Source: Paraeggerthella hongkongensis (GTDB lineage: Bacteria > Actinomycetota > Coriobacteriia > Coriobacteriales > Eggerthellaceae). From it: a stretch of DNA of 49,608 bases. The translations under genes were made by a program, and so were the position numbers. The notes under the pieces are model-generated. The model was not told the DNA's origin. It saw only the letters and a program-made list of their open reading frames with translations, and ran no database searches. Location: NCBI RefSeq assembly GCF_003726035.1, contig NZ_QICD01000016.1, positions 1 through 49,608 on the forward strand, given 5' to 3'. Below are positions 37,478 to 46,131 of the stretch, in pieces. Every line of letters begins with the position of its first letter. Within the stretch, counting starts at the first letter, position 1.

Positions 37478-37488
37478 TTCAGGAATCG

Positions 37489-37522
37489 GGCCTGCTGCCG
37501 AGCGCAGCGGGCCTTTCTTTTT
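37489..37522 (+). terminator. Terminator-like hairpin between dhaL and dhaK
   Basis: GGCCTGCTGC, loop CGAGC, GCAGCGGGCC (one U-G pair), then TTTCTTTTT. It is strong enough to stop much transcription, so it may act as an attenuator or set the DhaL:DhaK ratio. Confidence 0.75.
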
Positions 37523-37550
37523 CATCGTCCATCTTGCAAGGAGGAGTACT

Positions 37551-38549
37551 ATGAGCATGAAGAAGTTCATCAACGACCCGGATGATCTTACCGCGGAGCT
37601 GCTCGAAGGCCTGGCCTTGGCCAATTCCGACATCCTCGAACTGGGCGAGGATAACATGGTGATCAACAAGAAGCTGGCCGAAGCCGACCGCGTGACCATC
37701 GTCACACAGGGCGGAAGCGGGCACGAGCCGGCTATCGAGGGCTTCGTGGGCGAGGGCATGGTCGACATCGACGTGGTGGGCGACATCTTCGCCGCGCCCG
37801 GTCCGCAGGCGTGCGTCGACGCCATCAAGCTGGCCGACAAGGGAAAGGGCGTGCTCTACATCGTGCTCAACCACGCAGGCGACATGCTGACGGGCAACAT
37901 GACCATGAAGCAGTGCAAGAAGCAGGGCTTGAACGTGGTGAAGGTGGTCACGCAGGAGGACATCGCCAACGCTCCGCGCGAAAACGGCGACGACCGCCGC
38001 GGTTTGGTGGGATGCATTCCCACGTACAAGATCGCAGGAGCGGCGGCCGCCGAGGGCATGAGCTTGGAAGACGTGGCCGCCGTTGCGCAGCGCTTCGCCG
38101 ACAACATGGCCACGTTGGCCGTGGCCGTGCGCGGTGCCACCCATCCTCAGACGGGAACGCTTCTGGCGGAGCTGGGCGATGACGAGATGGAAATCGGCAT
38201 GGGCCAGCACGGCGAGGAAGGCGGCGGCCGCCAGCCCATGAAGTCGGCCGACGAAACGGCGGCGGTCATGGTGAACGCGCTGGTGAAGGACATTGGCATC
38301 CAGCCGGGCGAGCGCGTCATGCTCATCGTCAACGGATCCGGGGCCACCACGCTCATGGAGCAGCTTATCGTGTACCGCGCCGCGGTCAAGGAGCTGGCGA
38401 AGCAGGATATCGAGGTGGTTGCGAACTTCGTCGGCGAGATGCTGACCGTTCAGGAGCAGGCCGGCTTCCAGATGTTCATGGCTCGCATGGACGACGAGCT
38501 GCTGCGCCTGTGGAACGCTCCCTGCAACACGCCGTACCTCAAGAAGTAG
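37551..38549 (+). CDS. dhaK: Dihydroxyacetone kinase subunit DhaK
   Basis: A 332-residue subunit that binds the ketone substrate. TQGGSGHEPAIEGFVGEGM (52-70) is the family motif, and MGQHGEEGG places the covalent substrate histidine at His220. Length and ends match DhaK. AAGGAGG precedes the ATG. It is followed closely by an aldolase and a VOC protein, which suggests a pathway that makes or uses a triose (or tetrulose) ketone rather than simple glycerol use. Confidence 0.94.
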   Translation: MSMKKFINDPDDLTAELLEGLALANSDILELGEDNMVINKKLAEADRVTIVTQGGSGHEPAIEGFVGEGMVDIDVVGDIFAAPGPQACVDAIKLADKGKGVLYIVLNHAGDMLTGNMTMKQCKKQGLNVVKVVTQEDIANAPRENGDDRRGLVGCIPTYKIAGAAAAEGMSLEDVAAVAQRFADNMATLAVAVRGATHPQTGTLLAELGDDEMEIGMGQHGEEGGGRQPMKSADETAAVMVNALVKDIGIQPGERVMLIVNGSGATTLMEQLIVYRAAVKELAKQDIEVVANFVGEMLTVQEQAGFQMFMARMDDELLRLWNAPCNTPYLKK

Positions 38550-38557
38550 GGGTCGGT

Positions 38558-39409
38558 ATGCTCGCTTCCATGAGTGCCGTCCTTGATTGGGCGGAGGAGC
38601 GCGGTTGCGCTGCGGCGGCGTTCGATACGCCGAACCTCGAGCTTTTGCTGGCAGCCATCGCGGCTGCCGAAGCCCGCAACGAGCCGGTCATCATTCAGCA
38701 CGCTCAACTGCACGAGCACGAGACGTCCATCGACGTGATCGGTCCCATTATGGTTGCGCGCGCCAAGGCGGCGCGCGTGCCCGTGTGCGTCATGCTTGAT
38801 CACGGCGAAGATCTCGACTATGTAAAACGTGCGCTCGATCTGGGGTTTTCTGCCGTCATGATCGATGGATCGCAGTTGCCGTACCAGGAAAACGTCGATC
38901 TCGCACGGGCGGCGGTGGAGCTGGCGCGCCATTACGGGGCCGACGTGGAGGCCGAAATAGGGTTCACCACGGGGCATGAAGGGCTTGAAGAGGCTGATGA
39001 CGACCGCGAGAACGTGTACACCGATCCTGCGCAGGCCGCTCGCTTCGTGGCCGATACGGGCATCGATGCGCTGGCTGCCAGCGTAGGTACCGTGCACGGC
39101 TTCTACCAGGCCGATCCGCAGCTTGACTTCGATCGCATAGCCGAGCTCAAGCGCGTGTGCGGCGTCCCGCTCGTCATGCACGGCGGCAGCGGTCTTTCGC
39201 GCGAGGACACGCGCGCGGCCATTGCGGCCGGCATCCGCAAGATCAACTATTTCAGCTACATGAGCAATGCGGGCGTGCGTGCCGTGGAGGCGCTCATCGC
39301 CGAATCGCACCCCAAGTACTTCCATGCATTGGCTAACGCGGCAACAAAGGCCATGCAGGCCGACGCCGAGGCCGCCATGGATATGTTCTCCATGGCTCCG
39401 TCGGCCTGA
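38558..39409 (+). CDS. Class II (zinc) aldolase, fructose/tagatose-bisphosphate type
   Basis: A 283-residue protein. The zinc ligands appear as VMLDHGEDLD, VGTVHGFY and LVMHGGSGL (three His), with the Glu-bearing AEIGFTTG loop and the C-terminal KINYFSYM element. It should split or form a ketose phosphate using dihydroxyacetone phosphate. The last 25 residues (ATKAMQADAEAAMDMF) are helical. ATG at 38558, AGGGG upstream, 8 bp after dhaK. The exact ketose is not given by sequence; the DhaK neighbour suggests the DHA/DHAP pair is channelled here. Confidence 0.85.
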   Translation: MLASMSAVLDWAEERGCAAAAFDTPNLELLLAAIAAAEARNEPVIIQHAQLHEHETSIDVIGPIMVARAKAARVPVCVMLDHGEDLDYVKRALDLGFSAVMIDGSQLPYQENVDLARAAVELARHYGADVEAEIGFTTGHEGLEEADDDRENVYTDPAQAARFVADTGIDALAASVGTVHGFYQADPQLDFDRIAELKRVCGVPLVMHGGSGLSREDTRAAIAAGIRKINYFSYMSNAGVRAVEALIAESHPKYFHALANAATKAMQADAEAAMDMFSMAPSA

Positions 39410-39443
39410 CGCTGCGGACGACTCGAGACGAGAGGAAACCGGC

Positions 39444-39767
39444 ATGACTGCAACCTATATGCACATCGGCATTCCCATCACGGAGAAAAAGCCGAACATG
39501 ACCTACAACGAGGACATGAAGTTCTGGGTGTCCAACGTGGACGATTACGATATGAAGATCGAGTACCTGAAGTTCGAGGAGGGCACGCCTTTCCCCGAAG
39601 AGCTGCACCGTCGCTGGCACGTTGCTTACGCGGTGGACGATCTGGATCGCTACGTCGAGCAGGTCGATCGCGTTATCTGCGGGCCCATGGATGCGGGTCC
39701 GGGGATTCGCCTTGCGTTTGTCGAGATGGACGGTGCCGTCATCGAACTGTACGAAGACAAGAGCTAG
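39444..39767 (+). CDS. Small VOC (glyoxalase/dioxygenase-fold) protein
   Basis: A 107-residue single-domain protein beginning TATYMHIGIPI and ending VEMDGAVIELYED, the two conserved ends of a VOC unit, with His7, His59 and Glu101 as possible metal ligands. Such short VOC proteins include isomerases/epimerases and lyases that work on sugars or carbonyls. AGAGGA precedes the ATG, 34 bp after the aldolase. As the last gene of the dha cluster it may convert or present the sugar phosphate used by the aldolase. Function is not certain. Confidence 0.75.
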   Translation: MTATYMHIGIPITEKKPNMTYNEDMKFWVSNVDDYDMKIEYLKFEEGTPFPEELHRRWHVAYAVDDLDRYVEQVDRVICGPMDAGPGIRLAFVEMDGAVIELYEDKS

Positions 39768-39772
39768 CATCG

Positions 39773-39813
39773 AGCCCGGTCTTTGCAGCAGCGAAGGCCG
39801 GGCTTTTCCTTTT
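39773..39813 (+). terminator. Terminator after the dha cluster
   Basis: AGCCCGGTCTT pairs with AAGGCCGGGCT around a short loop and is followed by TTTTCCTTTTT. Ends the cluster; the next gene converges. Confidence 0.8.
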
Positions 39814-39840
39814 TGCGGGTGCGGACCCGAGCGCGGTTTT

Positions 39841-40254
39841 CTATTCGGCTTCTTCAGCTTGACGGACGGTTTGCACGTTTTCCAGCGATATGGTGGGAAT
39901 GCGCACGAACATGAGGTAGACCAGAAATGCCGCCACGCACCCCAAGATGCCCCAGACGAGGGGCTTTTGAACCAGAAGCGCGCTCGCACCCATAACGACG
40001 AACGATACCGTGAGGATGCGGACCTTGGTGGCGGCCGGTATGCCGCCCGCTTCCTTGAATGCCGCAACATAGGACTTGTAGACCCTCGTTGAAACGATCC
40101 AGGCATGGCAGCGCGGCGAGGATTTGGCGAAGAGGAACGTGGCTAGCAGAAGCAGGGGCGTGGTAGGAAGCACGGGAATGAACACGCCGACGCAACCCAG
40201 GATGCAGGCGATCCAGGCTCCGGCGAGCATGAGGATTCGGGTCAAGCGACTCAT
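39841..40254 (-). CDS. DUF454 (YbaN-like) inner-membrane protein
   Basis: A 137-residue membrane protein. The N-terminus ILMLAGAWIACILGCVGVFIPVLPTTPLLLLATFLFAKSSPRCHAWI matches the DUF454/YbaN signature (GxxG, PLLPTTPFLLLAxxCFARSSPRxHxWL). Four hydrophobic segments span the chain, with a KR-rich loop in the middle. The start at 40254 follows GGAAGGAACCC. The cellular role of this family is unknown. It is a single gene, convergent with the dha cluster and divergent from the infC operon. Confidence 0.85.
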   Translation of the reverse strand: MSRLTRILMLAGAWIACILGCVGVFIPVLPTTPLLLLATFLFAKSSPRCHAWIVSTRVYKSYVAAFKEAGGIPAATKVRILTVSFVVMGASALLVQKPLVWGILGCVAAFLVYLMFVRIPTISLENVQTVRQAEEAE

Positions 40255-40442
40255 GGGTTCCTTCCGTCGAACGATGTGCTCGCCAAAGGGCGGGAGGCTT
40301 GTTTGATGCCGTGAGTATAGCAAACAAGCATTCTGGCGCACACGGGGGTTTCCCCGCAGGTCCATAATCTCTACGAATGTTCTGGTTTTTGAGGGCCCTG
40401 TGTAGATCGGTGAAAAAGCCGAAGCAAAGTTCTCGATGCGTG

Positions 40443-40470
40443 TTGCATTTGGATCTCCCTGTGGTATTAT
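40443..40470 (+). promoter_or_regulatory. Promoter of infC-rpmI-rplT
   Basis: TTGCAT (40443-40448), 16 nt, TATTAT (40465-40470) with TGG just before it (extended -10). The predicted start near 40477 leaves a leader of about 170 nt. Confidence 0.65.
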
Positions 40471-40575
40471 GTTCAAGCTGTTTACACAAGTGAGGAGAAA
40501 TCTTCCACCTGTTTCGGCGCTTCGGCAGCTGACGGGTCGCTCGAATATTCGGCTTCATAGCCTGATCGAAAAGCG

Positions 40576-40608
40576 AAACCCGCAAGCTCTCGGAGCTGCG
40601 GGTTTTTT
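40576..40608 (+). terminator. Leader attenuator of infC-rpmI-rplT
   Basis: AAACCCGC, AGCTC, loop TCG, GAGCT, GCGGGTTT, then a T-run (stem with one bulged base), 40 bp before infC. Leader terminators here are typical of the L20-controlled autoregulation of this operon. The upstream leader (40477-40575) is structured but I could not draw a full pseudoknot. Confidence 0.7.
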
Positions 40609-40648
40609 ATTGACGCGCGAAAGCGTGCTAGAAAGGGAGGTGAGCGCG

Positions 40649-41230
40649 ATAGCTGCTCAGGAGCCTCGGCTCAACGAACAAATCAACGTGCGCGAGTGCC
40701 GGTTGATCGGGTTCGACGGGACGCAGATGGGTATTTACGTTACATCTGAGGCCCAGCGAATCGCCGATAACGAGGGCCTTGACCTGGTCGAGATCGCCCC
40801 GAACGCCGACCCGCCCGTGTGCCGCATCATGGATTACGGCAAGTTCAAGTACGACCAGGCCATCAAGGCGAAGCAGGCTCGCAAGAACCAGAGCAAGATC
40901 GAGACCAAGGAAATGAAGTTCCGCCCGAAGATCGACGTGGGCGACTACACCACCAAGAAGAAGCATGTTCTGCGCTTCCTCGACGGCGGCAACAAGGTCA
41001 AGATCACCATCATGTTCCGTGGTCGCGAAATGGCCCATCCGGAACAGGGCCTCACCATCCTGGAGCGGCTGGCCGACGATCTGAAGGACGTAGCGGTCAT
41101 CGAGACCCAGCCTAAGATGGAAGGCCGCAACATGCACATGCTCATCGCCCCGTTGCCTGCAGCGACGTTGGCGAAGAAAAAGAAAGAGAACGAGAAGAAA
41201 GAAGAAGGGAAGGACGAAGGCAATGCCTAA
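40649..41230 (+). CDS. infC: Translation initiation factor IF-3, ATA start
   Basis: A 193-residue protein. It opens with [20 protein letters not shown], the family-conserved IF-3 start, followed by the linker [18 protein letters not shown] and the C-terminal domain. The only site placed correctly behind AAGGGAGGTGA (5 nt) is ATA at 40649. The preceding GTG sits inside the Shine-Dalgarno, and the next upstream ATG would add unrelated leader sequence. IF-3 itself rejects non-AUG starts, so an AUA start would give autorepression, as known for the AUU start in E. coli. A Lys/Glu-rich tail ([16 protein letters not shown]) overlaps the next gene. First of three co-transcribed translation genes. Confidence 0.92.
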   Translation: MAAQEPRLNEQINVRECRLIGFDGTQMGIYVTSEAQRIADNEGLDLVEIAPNADPPVCRIMDYGKFKYDQAIKAKQARKNQSKIETKEMKFRPKIDVGDYTTKKKHVLRFLDGGNKVKITIMFRGREMAHPEQGLTILERLADDLKDVAVIETQPKMEGRNMHMLIAPLPAATLAKKKKENEKKEEGKDEGNA

Positions 41231-41420
41231 GATGAAGACCCATCGCGGCACCGCGAAGCGTTTCCGCGTTACCGGCTCCGGCAAGATCATGCGCTCCAAG
41301 GCTTTCAAGAGCCACATCATGACGAAGAAGAGCCAGAAGCGCAAGCGTAATTTCCGTCATGAGACCGAAGTAGCCAAGGCCGATAACAAGGTTATCGCGC
41401 GTAATCTCGGCCTTCGCTAG
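41223..41420 (+). CDS. rpmI: Ribosomal protein L35 (bL35)
   Basis: A 65-residue basic protein, [20 protein letters not shown] and onwards, a complete match to bL35 in length and sequence. The ATG overlaps the last eight bases of infC, so the two are translationally coupled. It lies 23 bp before rplT. Confidence 0.96.
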   Translation: MPKMKTHRGTAKRFRVTGSGKIMRSKAFKSHIMTKKSQKRKRNFRHETEVAKADNKVIARNLGLR

Positions 41421-41443
41421 TCTAAAAGGAGCAGTGATACAAC

Positions 41444-41797
41444 ATGCCTCGTGTTAAGCGCGCAGTCAGCGCCCATAAGAAGCGTCGCACCGTCCTCAAT
41501 CGTGCCAAGGGCTACTACGGCGCCAAGTCCCGTTCTTATCGTGCTGCGAAGGAACAGGTGCAGCATTCGCTGCAGTACATGTACCGCGACCGTCGCAACA
41601 AGAAGCGCGAGATCCGTCGTCTGTGGATCACCCGCATCAACGCGGCTGCTCGCCTGAACGGCCTGAGCTATTCGGTGCTGATGAACGGCCTTAAGAAGGC
41701 CGGCGTGCAGCTGGACCGCAAGGTGCTCTCCGACATGGCCATCAACGATCCCGAGGCGTTTGCCGCCGTGGTCGAGGTTGCCAAGAAGGCCCTGTAG
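41444..41797 (+). CDS. rplT: Ribosomal protein L20 (bL20)
   Basis: A 117-residue protein, opening [32 protein letters not shown], the classic L20 RNA-binding tail, and ending with the globular part [18 protein letters not shown]. It binds 23S rRNA early in assembly and, in many bacteria, the leader of its own operon. AAAGGAG precedes the ATG. Last gene of the infC operon. Confidence 0.96.
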   Translation: MPRVKRAVSAHKKRRTVLNRAKGYYGAKSRSYRAAKEQVQHSLQYMYRDRRNKKREIRRLWITRINAAARLNGLSYSVLMNGLKKAGVQLDRKVLSDMAINDPEAFAAVVEVAKKAL

Positions 41798-41804
41798 TTT
41801 TTAG

Positions 41805-41830
41805 TTGCGCCGACCGGTAGGTCGGCGCAA
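41805..41830 (+). terminator. Hairpin after rplT
   Basis: TTGCGCCGACC, loop GGTA, GGTCGGCGCAA: 11 perfect pairs. There is no T-tract after it, though TTTTTA precedes it. Confidence 0.5.
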
Positions 41831-42251
41831 CCGCTCGACGCTGCGAAGCCCCCTCGCATCGATCCTCGCCCCTCTCTCGCTTGCCCTCGCGTGCAAAGCA
41901 CGCTCAGCCGCGAGACGGGTCGATTATCGACGCGAGGGGGCTTCTCGCTGTCTTACTACGCCAACCTGCACGAACGCGCTCTAGACGCCGTAGGCCGTAG
42001 GCGATCCACTGGCTTCGCGCAAGAAGGCCCCGAGCGGGGCCTTCTTGCTTGGGGCGCGCCGGGCATGGAGCGGTAACCGGCGGACCGCATTCATGCTCTG
42101 CACGAACGAAAGGCCCCGAAGAGGGGCCTTTCGTTTGCTTCGAGGGCGAAGGGAGTCTGCGTGGGTCTTTCCGTTCGTGCGTCGATCAGCGCGGCTGCGC
42201 CATAGTGCGAAGCGGTAACGGGGCCGACCCCTGCGGTCGCCTTGCGAGATT
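41831..42251. other. Gene-free, hairpin-rich interval
   Basis: About 420 bp without a supported gene. It holds a large imperfect inverted repeat (41845-41863 and 41926-41944, 18 of 19 positions matching, 62 nt between) enclosing a perfect GCGTGC-AAA-GCACGC hairpin. It also holds two terminator-like hairpins: 42021-42046 (AAGAAGGCCCC, loop, GGGGCCTTCTT) and 42105-42135 (AACGAAAGGCCCC, loop, GGGGCCTTTCGTT). The two look like variants of one element. The interval could hold a small RNA; no promoter is convincing. Confidence 0.5.
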
Positions 42252-42602
42252 TCACGCCTCTACGACGTCAAGTTCCTCTTCATCGCTTTCGTCCGAGCCG
42301 ATCAGGGTGCGGGCCAGGTAGACTTCGGCTGCATGGCGCGCGGTACCGCCCCTGTTGGGCACCACTTCGATGTCGACGGCGCGCAGCGCTTCCGCGGCTT
42401 CGCGCTCGATCGTTCCGGTTATGAGCACCCGGACGTCAAGCTCGTGCAGAAGGGAGGCAAGACGGTTCGGGGGAAAGAGTGGGTTCGGCATGTTCTGACA
42501 TTCAACGATGACGCCGCGCTCGATTCTGTAGCAGGTGAAGCTGGCACACTTCCCGAACACGGGAGATACCTTCAGGCCTTCGCTAGCCACGGCTATGCGC
42601 AT
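42252..42602 (-). CDS. NifX/NifB-type dinitrogenase iron-molybdenum cofactor domain protein
   Basis: A 116-residue protein. [28 protein letters not shown] is the standard opening of the NifX/NafY/YedF-like cofactor-binding fold (PF02579), followed by [29 protein letters not shown]. An acidic C-terminal tail follows. Stand-alone members in non-nitrogen-fixing anaerobes are thought to bind iron-sulfur or metal clusters. AAAGGAACGAG precedes the ATG. It diverges from the GlpA-like fusion gene. No nif genes are in the window. Confidence 0.85.
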   Translation of the reverse strand: MRIAVASEGLKVSPVFGKCASFTCYRIERGVIVECQNMPNPLFPPNRLASLLHELDVRVLITGTIEREAAEALRAVDIEVVPNRGGTARHAAEVYLARTLIGSDESDEEELDVVEA

Positions 42603-42701
42603 CTCGTTCCTTTCTTCGATTCGTTGCGCTTACGATACCGTTATTCGTGCAAGCCAAGTTCGCTCTTTCGCCCAACGGGGATAAATAGTAAGCTGAACGA
42701 C

Positions 42702-45665
42702 ATGGATACTGAATCTTTTCTCACAACGGATGTTGCGATTGTCGGCGCGGGCGTGGCGGGCGCTTGCGTGGCGCGCGAGCTTGCTCGCTGGCAGGTGCAT
42801 GTCACGGTTCTCGAAGCGGGAAACGATGTGGCGTGCGGTGCAACGCGCGCGAATTCGGGGATCGTGCATGCTGGCTACGATCCCGCTCCCGGCACGCTTA
42901 AGGCGCGGTTCAATGCACGGGGTTCGCAGCTGTTCTCCCGCTGGGCCGATGAATTGGGCTTTTCGTATCATCGAAACGGGTCGATGGTGCTCGCGTTCTC
43001 CGACGAGGAGCTGGCCGCGGTGCGTCAGCTGATCGAGCGAGCCGCCCGAAACGGCATCGAAGGGGTGCGCGAGCTTGATGCGGCTGCCGTGCGCGCGCTC
43101 GAGCCCTCCGTCTCGCCGCATGTTCGAGGCGGCCTGCTTGCCGAGACGGGCGCCGTGTGCGATCCCTACGAGGTGGCGCTGTTCGCCGCCGAGCAGGCGG
43201 CTCTGCACGGCGCTGCCTTTCTGTTCGAGCAGAAGGTGACGGCTCTCGACCGTCTGACGCCTGAGGATAGCGCCGAGGCGGAGCGTGTTGCCGAGCAGCG
43301 CGGGCAGGTGCGCCGAAGCGCTGCTCCGTATCGGTACCGTGTGAGCACCGCTGGGGGGTTGGCGGTGGCGGCGCGTGCGGTGGTGAACGCTGCCGGCGTG
43401 TTCTCCGATGAGATCAACAATATGGCCAGTGCCTGTAAGCTGCGCATCGTGGCGCGCCGGGGCGAGTACTGCCTGTACGACACGGACAAGGGATCCGTGT
43501 TCTCGCATACCATGTTCCAGGCGCCGTCGTCGGCGGGGAAGGGCGTGCTCGTAACTCCTACGGTGCACGGAAACTTGCTGGTAGGCCCTAACGCCGTGGA
43601 TCAAGCTGACAAGATCGACGCATCGACGACGGCCGAAGGATTGCGGTTCGTGCTGGACGCCGCGCGCAAAACGTGGCCGGAAGCGAACGACCGCGGACTG
43701 ATCACCAATTTCGCCGGGCTGCGCGCGTCGAATGCTGAAGGGTGCGACTTCGTGATCGGCCAGCCCGACGATGCCCCCGGGTTCTTCAACGTAGCCTGTT
43801 TCGATTCTCCCGGCCTTACATCGGCGCCAGCTGTGGGAGAGCACATCGCGGGCGAGGTTGCCGCGCTGCTGGATGTTCGGATCAACGATTCATTCTGCGC
43901 TCAAAGAACGGTTTTCAAGGCGTTTGCGAACATGGACGAGGCCGAGCGCGCCGCAGCAGTTGCGCGCGATGCCCGCTGGGGCCATGTGGTGTGCCGATGC
44001 TGTCAGGTGACCGAAGCGGAATTGGTAGCGGCCCTGCGGGGACCGTTGCCCGTACTGTCGCTCGATGCGCTCAAATGGCGCACGCGCGCCATGATGGGCC
44101 GTTGCCACGGCGGGTTCTGCTCGCCCGAGATCGCGAAGATCGTCGCGCGCGAAACGGGCGTGACCCCCGATCGCCTGGACAAGCGTCTGTCGGGGTCGCC
44201 CGTGGTGGCATCGGCGCGCAGCGACTACGCGAGCGTCGTTCAGAGCTTCGAAGGGGCCGAAGCTGCGAGCGCTGCGCGCGCCGAGCGCGCGCCTGCTATG
44301 GCGCAGGAGTGCGACGTCGCGGTGGTGGGAGGCGGTGCTGCCGGCATTGCTGCGGCGCATGCGGCGTCGATGCGCGGCGCTCGCGTGGTGTTGATCGACC
44401 GCGAGGCGAAGCTGGGCGGCATTCTTAAGCAATGCGTGCACAACGGGTTCGGGCTGCATCGGTTCGGCGTGGAGCTGACGGGCCCCGAGTACGCCCAACG
44501 CGAGACCGATCAGCTTGCCTTGTTGGACGCATCCGGCGTTTGCGTGCTGCGAGACGCTACGGCTATGTCGATCGATGCGCCCCGGGAACGAGCCGACGGG
44601 CTGTTTTCGGTTCACGTGGTGGGTCCTCGCGGCGCGCATGCGGTTCGCGCCCGGGCCGTGGTTCTGGCAACGGGATCGCGCGAGCGGGGTTTGGGCGCGC
44701 TCAACGTGGCAGGGTCGCGTCCGTCTGGCGTGTTCAGTGCGGGCAGCGCCCAGAACTTCATGAACCTGCAAGGGTGCTTGCCGGGAAAGCGCGCGGTCAT
44801 CTTAGGGTCCGGTGATATCGGGCTCATCATGGCGCGGCGGTTGGTTTCGCAAGGGGCCGAGGTGGCGGGAGTCTACGAGCTCATGCCCCATCCGTCGGGG
44901 CTTCGTCGCAACGTCGTTCAATGCTTGGATGATTTCGGCATACCGCTGTTCCTGAGCCGTACGGTCACGCGCTTGGAAGGCGAAGGCCGGTTGAGCGCTG
45001 TGTACGTGTCGGACGTGGATCCCGATACCGTGCAGGTGATTCCCGGTACCGAGCAACGCGTGGCGTGCGATACGCTGCTTTTGTCGGTGGGGCTGCTTCC
45101 CGAAAACGAACTGGCTCGGACAGCTGGCGTGGAGCTGGACGCCGTTACCGGCGGCGCGCGCGTGGACAGCCGGTTGGAAACCAACGTGGCGGGTTTGTTC
45201 TCATGCGGAAACGCGTTGCACGTGCACGATTTGGCGGACCATGCGTCTGCCGAGGGCGACTTGGCCGGTGCTTCCGCTGCGGCTTACGCGCTCAGCAAGA
45301 TCGAGGCGCGCCGCGAGCGTCGGCGTGCGTCGGTGCCCGTGCTGGCCGCGCAGGGTGTGCGCTACGTGGTTCCTCATGCCGTGGACGCGACGGGTTCCCC
45401 GAGTGGCAACGTGGCGATTTCGCTGCGGGTTTCGCGTTCCGTTCGCAACCCTCGATTCGTCGTTGAGGGCGTCGATGCGCAGGGACGCGTGCACACGGTG
45501 AAGCGGGCGAAGACGATGGTCGCCGTGCCTGCTGAAATGGTCCAGATCCCCGTGAGCGCGGCTGAGCTTGTCCGTTGGGAGAGTGTGCGGGTGCGCGTCG
45601 AGGGTGCAGGTGACGAGGATCGAGCGCCTTCCGTCCCGTCTATGACCGGGGGAGGTGCCGACTGA
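42702..45665 (+). CDS. Fusion of anaerobic GlpA-like FAD oxidoreductase with NAD/FAD oxidoreductase
   Basis: A 987-residue two-part enzyme. Residues 1 to about 420 form a GlpA-type FAD oxidase ([19 protein letters not shown], then [14 protein letters not shown]). A BFD-like [2Fe-2S] module has Cys431, 433, 468 and 473 (CRCC and RCHGGFC). From about 535 there is a second FAD/NAD unit ([42 protein letters not shown]). In Clostridia and relatives these are two adjacent genes next to a DUF1667 gene, which also follows here. The likely role is electron transfer from glycerol-3-phosphate or a related hydroxy acid to a low-potential carrier. The start at 42702 lacks a ribosome site; TAAATA 14-20 bp upstream may be a -10 of a near-leaderless message. 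Confidence 0.87.
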   Translation: MDTESFLTTDVAIVGAGVAGACVARELARWQVHVTVLEAGNDVACGATRANSGIVHAGYDPAPGTLKARFNARGSQLFSRWADELGFSYHRNGSMVLAFSDEELAAVRQLIERAARNGIEGVRELDAAAVRALEPSVSPHVRGGLLAETGAVCDPYEVALFAAEQAALHGAAFLFEQKVTALDRLTPEDSAEAERVAEQRGQVRRSAAPYRYRVSTAGGLAVAARAVVNAAGVFSDEINNMASACKLRIVARRGEYCLYDTDKGSVFSHTMFQAPSSAGKGVLVTPTVHGNLLVGPNAVDQADKIDASTTAEGLRFVLDAARKTWPEANDRGLITNFAGLRASNAEGCDFVIGQPDDAPGFFNVACFDSPGLTSAPAVGEHIAGEVAALLDVRINDSFCAQRTVFKAFANMDEAERAAAVARDARWGHVVCRCCQVTEAELVAALRGPLPVLSLDALKWRTRAMMGRCHGGFCSPEIAKIVARETGVTPDRLDKRLSGSPVVASARSDYASVVQSFEGAEAASAARAERAPAMAQECDVAVVGGGAAGIAAAHAASMRGARVVLIDREAKLGGILKQCVHNGFGLHRFGVELTGPEYAQRETDQLALLDASGVCVLRDATAMSIDAPRERADGLFSVHVVGPRGAHAVRARAVVLATGSRERGLGALNVAGSRPSGVFSAGSAQNFMNLQGCLPGKRAVILGSGDIGLIMARRLVSQGAEVAGVYELMPHPSGLRRNVVQCLDDFGIPLFLSRTVTRLEGEGRLSAVYVSDVDPDTVQVIPGTEQRVACDTLLLSVGLLPENELARTAGVELDAVTGGARVDSRLETNVAGLFSCGNALHVHDLADHASAEGDLAGASAAAYALSKIEARRERRRASVPVLAAQGVRYVVPHAVDATGSPSGNVAISLRVSRSVRNPRFVVEGVDAQGRVHTVKRAKTMVAVPAEMVQIPVSAAELVRWESVRVRVEGAGDEDRAPSVPSMTGGGAD

Positions 45666-46036
45666 TGCAGTTCGCGACCGATGTTGCCGTGTTCACGTGC
45701 ATTCGCTGCCCGCTGGGGTGTCCGGTCGAGGTGTCGTTTGCCGAGGATGGAACCGTGGCCGAAGTGTCTGGTCACACATGCAAGCGCGGAGCCGAGTACG
45801 CGGCGCAGGAGGCCGTCAGTCCCGAGCGGATGGTGACGGCGGTGCTTCCCGTTGCGGGCTGTCTGGAACCGGTGAGCGTGAAGACCTCGCAACCGGTGCC
45901 GAAGGGCCGCATGGCCGACGTTCTGGCCGCGCTGAGCGCGCTGCGGCTGGAGGGGCCCGTTTCAGCTGGTGCGGTGCTGATCGAAGATGTTTGCCGTACC
46001 GGCGTGGCGGTAATCGCCACGAAAAGCGTGCCGTAA
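45665..46036 (+). CDS. DUF1667 protein, Cys-rich partner of the GlpA-like oxidoreductase
   Basis: A 123-residue protein. CIRCPLGCPVEV with Cys12, 15 and 19, plus Cys39 in GHTCKRGAEYA, fits a four-Cys Fe-S cluster. The DUF1667 layout continues with MVTAVLPV and PVPKGRM. The ATG overlaps the last base of the upstream stop, so translation is coupled to the fusion enzyme. Members always accompany GlpA-like oxidoreductases and probably form an Fe-S electron-transfer subunit. Its stop lies just before a long hairpin shared with the convergent helicase gene. Confidence 0.9.
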   Translation: MQFATDVAVFTCIRCPLGCPVEVSFAEDGTVAEVSGHTCKRGAEYAAQEAVSPERMVTAVLPVAGCLEPVSVKTSQPVPKGRMADVLAALSALRLEGPVSAGAVLIEDVCRTGVAVIATKSVP

Positions 46037-46053
46037 CGGCGGTGTAAAACGAA

Positions 46054-46107
46054 TTGTCGCCCGAAACGTACGGAATCGAAGGGGAAACCGTGCGTTTCGG
46101 GCGACAA
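46054..46107. terminator. Shared hairpin between convergent genes
   Basis: TTGTCGCCCGAAACGTACGG (46054-46073) pairs with CCGTGCGTTTCGGGCGACAA (46088-46107), 20 pairs with one G-U, around a 14-nt loop. It lies between the DUF1667 and helicase stops, with few T on either strand. Confidence 0.65.
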
Positions 46108-46131
46108 TGTGCGCGGTGCGCGGTGCGCGGG

